NCBI GenBank assembly: GCA_001792895.1
Contig: MARA01000002.1
Coordinates: forward strand, 2,232,001-2,296,000
Reading direction: 5' to 3'
From: Lentinus brumalis
Lineage: Eukaryota > Basidiomycota > Agaricomycetes > Polyporales > Polyporaceae
DNA: 64,000 bases
Shown here piece after piece: positions 58,401 to 64,000 of the stretch (its first letter is position 1; every line of letters begins with the position of its first letter). The notes beneath the pieces were generated by a model. That model was not told where the DNA came from. It searched no databases and was given only the letters and a program-made list of their open reading frames with translations. The translations under genes and the position numbers were made by a program.

Positions 58401-61400
58401 TAGCCAGCGTCCGAAAGAGATCTAGATACACTCACCGTCACGACACGAATGTGGCTCTGAGCAACCCGCATTGAGACCGGGACTCGCATAGGATGTGTCT
58501 GCCTCATTGTGACGTCGTCGAAGTCGTCACTGAGCTCAGACTCGAGCGCAACTGGAACAGCTCAATATGGGCTGTTCGCGATGAGGGTTTGAACACAACT
58601 CACCGGCGTAGCCAAGGGAGGGTGCTGTCAGGCCGTCTGGATACTGGCTCAGCAATTCCCCGACGGAGGTATGAATAGTGATATATATTGATTCCGTGGC
58701 TCCTGCGCGAGGATTAGACCGAAGTCACGCTGTAACGGGAGAGGCTCACCTGATGTAAGGTTATTATACAATCTACGAAGGTACCGGAGAGCGAAGGTAT
58801 TTGGTGTCAGGAGGCGCAATGTCCGGAAGCGCCTCCATATATCGATGGGTATCGTTTCCGTTGCAAACTTGAGCCACTGTGCGGGGATTTGAGAAGTGGA
58901 GGTGAAGCCAGTGAAGTCCAAAATGATATCAAAGTCGCGACCCTCGTTCGTAGGCGACGTGACGTTCTGAGGCGGCGAATGTTAACGCACACGCATCGTG
59001 GGGAGAACGAGGCAATACCTTGAAGATGTAGTAGAGTAAGAGCTCCAGATCCAGGACCTCCACGTCGATCTTCGAGACTGATAGGATGAACACGGCGTTG
59101 GAGTCCTGTGAATGTATTGGTTGGCGGACATCGCATGCATCAGGTGTCAAGGTACTCACATGTGGGGTTACGCCCTCGACGAAAAGTTCCTGAACGGTAG
59201 TGGTATCACGGCGATCGCACCTGGCCATGAGGTCAAGGTATTCCCGATGTTCGCGGCTACTCAGCGTAGACATCTTCGGACTTTCCAATGGTTGCCCCAG
59301 CTCAACTAACGCAGCGCACAGCGCGTCCCAAGCGCGTTTGCCATTGGCAGCCTGTGTCTCAGCTTCCGGCGTCATCTTCTCTGCGGAGACCTTCGAGGAG
59401 CTGAGCAGCTCCTTTCCAATCTTGTCGGCATGCTTCTCGAAGAAACGATGCAGCACAATGGTGTCCGTATCGTCATACGTGCGCTCGAGCCATTCATCCG
59501 CTTCCTCCTCAGGCCCAGGAGGAACGTACTTGTTGATCTCGCTCAGGAACTTCGTGACGGTGACGATGTTGTCCTTCAGGAAGTCGTTCAGAATGACCAT
59601 GTGAGCTTCCTTTCCGAACAGAATGTTGTTCGCCAAGTTCTGGATGATCTTCGCAATGACCATGAGCCCACGACGAACCGTGGGGTCAGGTGGGAGGCTG
59701 ACATCCACGGTCTCTGGGGTGACGATGGCAGGTGAGATGAACCTTTGAGAAATGAATTCAACAAGGTACAGTACATCCAACGCAAAGCTACTCACCGAAG
59801 GAAAATGAAGGCGCCGAGAGCAGCGAACTTGGCTTCGGGCCACACTTCGTTACTACTCCGAATGAGTGATGAATTCCTAGGTCATGACGAACAGAACTTA
59901 CACAGCCTTCGCGATGTGAGCGCAGATTTCCCGAATGATGCTGTACACTGGAGTTAGCTACAATACCAAGGCTCCGAGGTAACACGTACGATGGCAGCGC
60001 AGGAATCGACGAGGAAATGATCTCCAAGAACTTCGACGTAACGAACTCAACGGTGTCCTTATTCTGTCGTAACTCCTCCTTAGAGACCTTGGCAGGGTCC
60101 AGCTCATACCCATGACCCGGTGGAATTGAAGTCACGCTTTTGACCAGAGGGACGATCAACGAGCGGAGGTAGTTGTAGCCGTACACCCTTGCAAAGGCAG
60201 AAAGGAACCGCGTGCAAGTGGAGTTGCTACGGAAGAGAGCCGTGTCGCTCTCTGTGGACGTATTGAGCCAGCTGAATGACGATTGAGCGGAGGTAGTACG
60301 CACCCGTCTTCGCAATCTCGTTGTCAATCATCGTCTTCAGGAGGTTCATAAGTGCCGAACGGGTGTCGAAGAGGTTCAGCAAGACGGCGTTCATCGCATC
60401 CACTTCGTTGGGCGGGCAAATCTCACAGATGGCCAAAGCCAGAGCCATCTTGCAAGATTCTGAGCAAGAATCACACTACGAGCATTGAATCTGCACTTAC
60501 GTCCGGTCCCTTGACGAGCTGTTGACAGGGACAGAGGTGACTACTTGCCCATGAAGAGATATGCGAGTTGACTGACCTCGCAGAGGCGACTCTGCTTGAC
60601 CACGACAGGGGTCTCCTCGTATGACGTGAACTTGATACCCTCCTTGAGAACCCGTATGAAGACATGGGCGAAAATCAGACGCTTAGTTGGGTCCGGGTCG
60701 TAAGCGAGAGTAAGGCAATGCTTGACACCACATTCGGTGTTGGCGCTAACGAGAGAGGAAAGGCCGCTAATGAGCAGCTCCCTCAGATCGCCTTCACGTT
60801 GCTGGAGGCGAAGCTGCTGCTTGTTTAACTTTAGATCACACGGGCCCGAAAGGACCATACGTACCTTCGACAGCGAGGACTTCTCGGAGATAGCGTCATT
60901 GGCTGCCTGCAAAATTGTGAGTCAATAGAGGCGCAGTGGCAAAAGACGCACTTACGTTGCCGTCGTATCTTGAAATCTCCCACGTCTTGACAAGGAACGT
61001 CGCGTATCGGATGAACAACCGAGATACCGCATGCGCAATGTCCTCTCCTGTTGTGCCGTCCGATGGCTCGAGCTGCAGACGATCGAACAGAGTCACCGCA
61101 GCCCTGAACACTGCGATATTGAGCTCGTTCTGCGCGCTGGAAGACCCATCCTCCTGGAATCCGGCCTTGTAAGAGCGCACCCGCATGTCATTCAGTAGAG
61201 AAAAACTAACCACTGGCGTCTCCTCCACCCAGTCGACAATGATATCAGCGATGCTCTGGCGCATGCTGCTCTCCTTGTTGCGCATGATGACGGGCTCGGT
61301 CCTGCTGAATACGCTGCTGCATAGCGCGCAGAACTTGACCTTCAAGCGGACCGATGCTAGCTCGGTGTCCTCCACTCTGCTGATGAACGTCGCCAGAGTG

Positions 61401-64000
61401 TAAAGTGTACTCGGGATGTCGATGCCACGCAGGTCCTCCGTGAGGTTGTGCACGTTCTCTGAGAGCACTTTCAGGATGGCGATGAACTGGTCGAGGAAGA
61501 CTACAAGGATCGGGTAGTTCACGTGCTCGTCGTCCGTGACCATGCGAATGACGCTAAGATGCCGAAGTCAGTAATCTACTGAACAAAGTTGGAGAATGGA
61601 CGGCATACTCATCAAGCTGCTTGACAATACGAGCGTACAGGCGATGGCTCGCCTCATTGCTCAGAGCCTCCCGAGCTACGTCGCGAACCTGAGGAAGGTC
61701 GTTCACGAGCAAATTGACCGTCTCGGTAAGGAAGTTTGTCAAAAGATCGTTAGGGTCGCGGAGCACACGGCAACTATCCGGAATGATCGCAGGAGGAATG
61801 ACCTTGAGCAGGGCGGACGGGTCATGGTGATCACGGGCACAGGCCGCTCCGAAGGAGGAGAGGAGGAGAGTCAGGTTCTGCCATTGGGCTTGCCGATCCT
61901 GATTGTATCTATGTTAAGTGCTCCGTTCTTGCATGAGACTCGAGTACTCACCTCAAGAGAGAGTGACTTGTCACCAATGGGAGCAGTGCCATTCTCCAGC
62001 CCGTCCGCTGTCTGCTCGAAGGTCAGCCGGATGGTCATCTCGGTCAACGCGCACCAACGGAAGTAGAGCTCCTGCCAGACCGCGAGATGGATCGCAGACG
62101 GCGAGGTGATGAGGCGCATGAGCTTCCTGATTCGCTTCTGGTGTCCCACTCGGCCTGCAAGACATCAGCGTCTTGCTGAGCAGCAGCCGCATAGATCCAC
62201 CCACCAATCATCGACACTTTCGGATCGCCAAGCTGCTCGTATATGGGATGACGCTTCAGGACCTCGTCCTCGTTGACATCTGAGGCTTCTGGAGCATCGG
62301 GCTGCCGCTCGGCCTGCGCCAGGAGCCGTAGACACTGACATGCCGTGTATGACACGACGGAGTCAAAAGAGCACAAAGACACGAGGAAGGCAATCTCTGC
62401 CAGTGCGAAGGAGGACACGCGTGTCTTTTCGATTCGGAGGGATTGTCGCAGCTGCGTATCAGTTGGCTCGTTGAAGGCATAGCGATACATGACCTCATAT
62501 GCTTGTTGGATGAGCATGCGCTGCGTTTGCAATTCGGTTCGGGTGCTCAGGAGGTTGTTGGAGACCGCTGAAAGGACAGCAGGGCTGAGGCAACATCAAC
62601 ACAGAATCAAATGCCATACAAGGACTGCACTCACCCGACTTCCTTCATCCAGCGAATGAGTATGGGATACTTGGGATTGTTGACTGGGCACTGAACGACG
62701 GAATCGAAGAAGTAATTGAACGTTCTGCCCAGTGACCACCGTACGGCTGGATCCGCAGGCGAAGTAAAGGTAGCGACACAGGTCGGGAAGACCAAGTGGA
62801 CAACGTCGTCCTTGATTAGATCATGATACCACCATATATCAGCGCGCCAGAGGGTCAATACTGCGAGGATCAGCAAGTCGCGGTCAGGCAACGTCTCAGA
62901 CGTGTACCGCTTCGCTCTTGGCCGTAATGCAGCCTTGCGAGACGATCCGTGTGCGTCGACCTCGCTTCGACGTGTGTAGGCGCTCTGCAGGAAGCGCGTT
63001 CATTTGAGCCCATAAGCACAAGGGAAAGGCTGCATACGTAGAAGATGCGGCCAAGACGGTCGTTGATTTTGACCTTCAAGGGCTCCATTGAACGCTGCCA
63101 TGGGAGTTTCCATCCCTTAGAGAAAACGGGTCAGCCATGGTCGTGCAGGGAGGGGGAATATCTGTACGTCGACAATTAACGTCAAACAGGCTTTGACAGC
63201 GCAGATCTTGACTGCTTCAGAGCGCTCCGGTTCAACACACTGTTGGAAAAATGGAATAGACTCCTCCTCAGGCAGGAAGCGATACAGTGCGGCCATGGCA
63301 TCTGACAACATCGCGACATCAAGGTCGTCTGGGCACTCCCAGAACGGACGGTCCTTGGTCCACTTCAGGAGTGTCATCTAGCGGCGAGCACCAACGACGT
63401 CAGAGCATTCGAATGCTAACAAGACCGGACACCAACCTTCAGCTCGTGAGCAAGATCGTACGCCGTGGCAATCAAAGGCGCCTCGTTCTCTCCGTCAGGA
63501 TGCGGGCGCACCCTGGAAGCCGCCCTGCAGATGTCGACCGCGCACACAATGGCGACTTCGGAAAATTTCGACGAGTAGGGAAGATTCTTCATAATAAGCT
63601 CGGTGATGTTGCGATCCTTCCGGTAAGCCACCTTCTGACCGAGAGATGTCTCAAGTTCGCCTTTGAGGCGGTCATGGCTGATGCAAAGAAGCACCGCAAG
63701 CGTCGGCCACGCGCCAGTCTTCTCTCGTGAGCTCTCCTGCAGATCATACAGCAGGTCGAAGACCCGCTCTGGCGCGCCCTCCAGGCGACGATGCAACAGG
63801 AGAGCATCGTTGTACTCGTCAGGGCAGAGCTCTATCCAGTTCCAAATCGCCGTCCGAAGCGCAATCGACACCGGAATTTGTGCGTCCTTCTTCAGATTGA
63901 TGAGTGAAGACGACAGTTCTGTGATCGACTTAGCTTTGACCGCTGTACGACCGCAACGCGAAGGATCATACCTTGCAAGGACTGTACCAGCTTCGTTCTG
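55440..64000 (-). CDS. NF1: Neurofibromin / Ira-type RasGAP, 5' end outside window
   Basis: More than 8.5 kb of minus-strand exons with short introns end at the stop 55440-55442 (MKMIE, stop). The RasGAP domain lies at about 60450-58950. The arginine finger is in ALFRSNSTCTRFLSAF (Arg near 60230), and the second signature is RFISPAIVTPE (near 59744), followed by GLMVIAKIIQNLANNILFG. Downstream is the Sec14/PH-like region (MDFTGFTSTSQIPAQWLKFA, RYLRRLYN). The flanking parts are HEAT-like helical repeats, from IALRTAIWNWIELCPDEYND on the right to the C-terminal ALEEQGMQGLVNSFQFLPLN. The protein accelerates GTP hydrolysis by Ras and so damps cAMP/MAPK signalling. The key Arg is present, so the GAP should be active. 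The N-terminus is beyond 64000. Confidence 0.93.

Overview
The window is nuclear DNA from a filamentous basidiomycete, most likely an Agaricomycete of the Polyporales type. The genes are split by many very short introns (about 50-80 nt, GTRNGT...YAG). Several families that are expanded in mushroom-forming fungi are present: a seven-TM-like DUF6533 protein, single-pass proteins with a Trp/Gly-rich ectodomain, BTB and F-box paralogues, and a secreted sedolisin. I see no bacterial features, no CRISPR array, and no transposon or virus. All gene models were spliced by eye from the sequence. Where exon sums give whole codons I state it.

Layout, left to right. An F-box protein (-, cut by the left edge), eIF3m (+), a B-box/DUF2009 protein (-) and a second, related F-box protein (+). 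Next come a mucin-like single-pass membrane protein (+), an orphan 12-exon coiled-coil protein (+) and a large RG/AT-hook-rich coiled-coil protein (-). These are followed by an alpha/beta hydrolase (+), a secreted tripeptidyl-peptidase of the sedolisin family (-), a WBP2-like GRAM protein (+), a DUF6533 membrane protein (-) and RRP7 (-). A small homeodomain-like ORF (-), CDC7 kinase (-), an intron-containing tRNA-Arg(UCG) (-), an ER-anchored Ubp1-like deubiquitinase (+) and an 82-aa protein (-) come next. After that are a mitochondrial DUF1992 protein (-), a double-BTB protein (+), delta-1-pyrroline-5-carboxylate dehydrogenase (-), a single-BTB protein (-), a cyclophilin-RRM-SR protein (-), a long coiled-coil protein with a cysteine cluster (-), a second ectodomain-type membrane protein (-), a stomatin (-), and neurofibromin/RasGAP (-, cut by the right edge).

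Most genes are unlinked housekeeping functions: translation initiation, rRNA processing, replication origin firing, splicing, proline catabolism, Ras down-regulation and ubiquitin removal. I see no operon-like or biosynthetic cluster. I found no convincing new 'system'. The most interesting biological candidates are the unnamed proteins: the 497-aa coiled-coil protein, the 82-aa basic beta-rich protein, the Cys-cluster coiled-coil protein and the truncated homeodomain-like ORF.

The strongest cross-cutting observation is technical. Six times, in five genes, an otherwise convincing reading frame is broken by exactly one missing base in or next to a run of C or G. This looks like homopolymer under-calling in the assembly rather than six independent pseudogenising events, and anyone using these gene models should correct for it.
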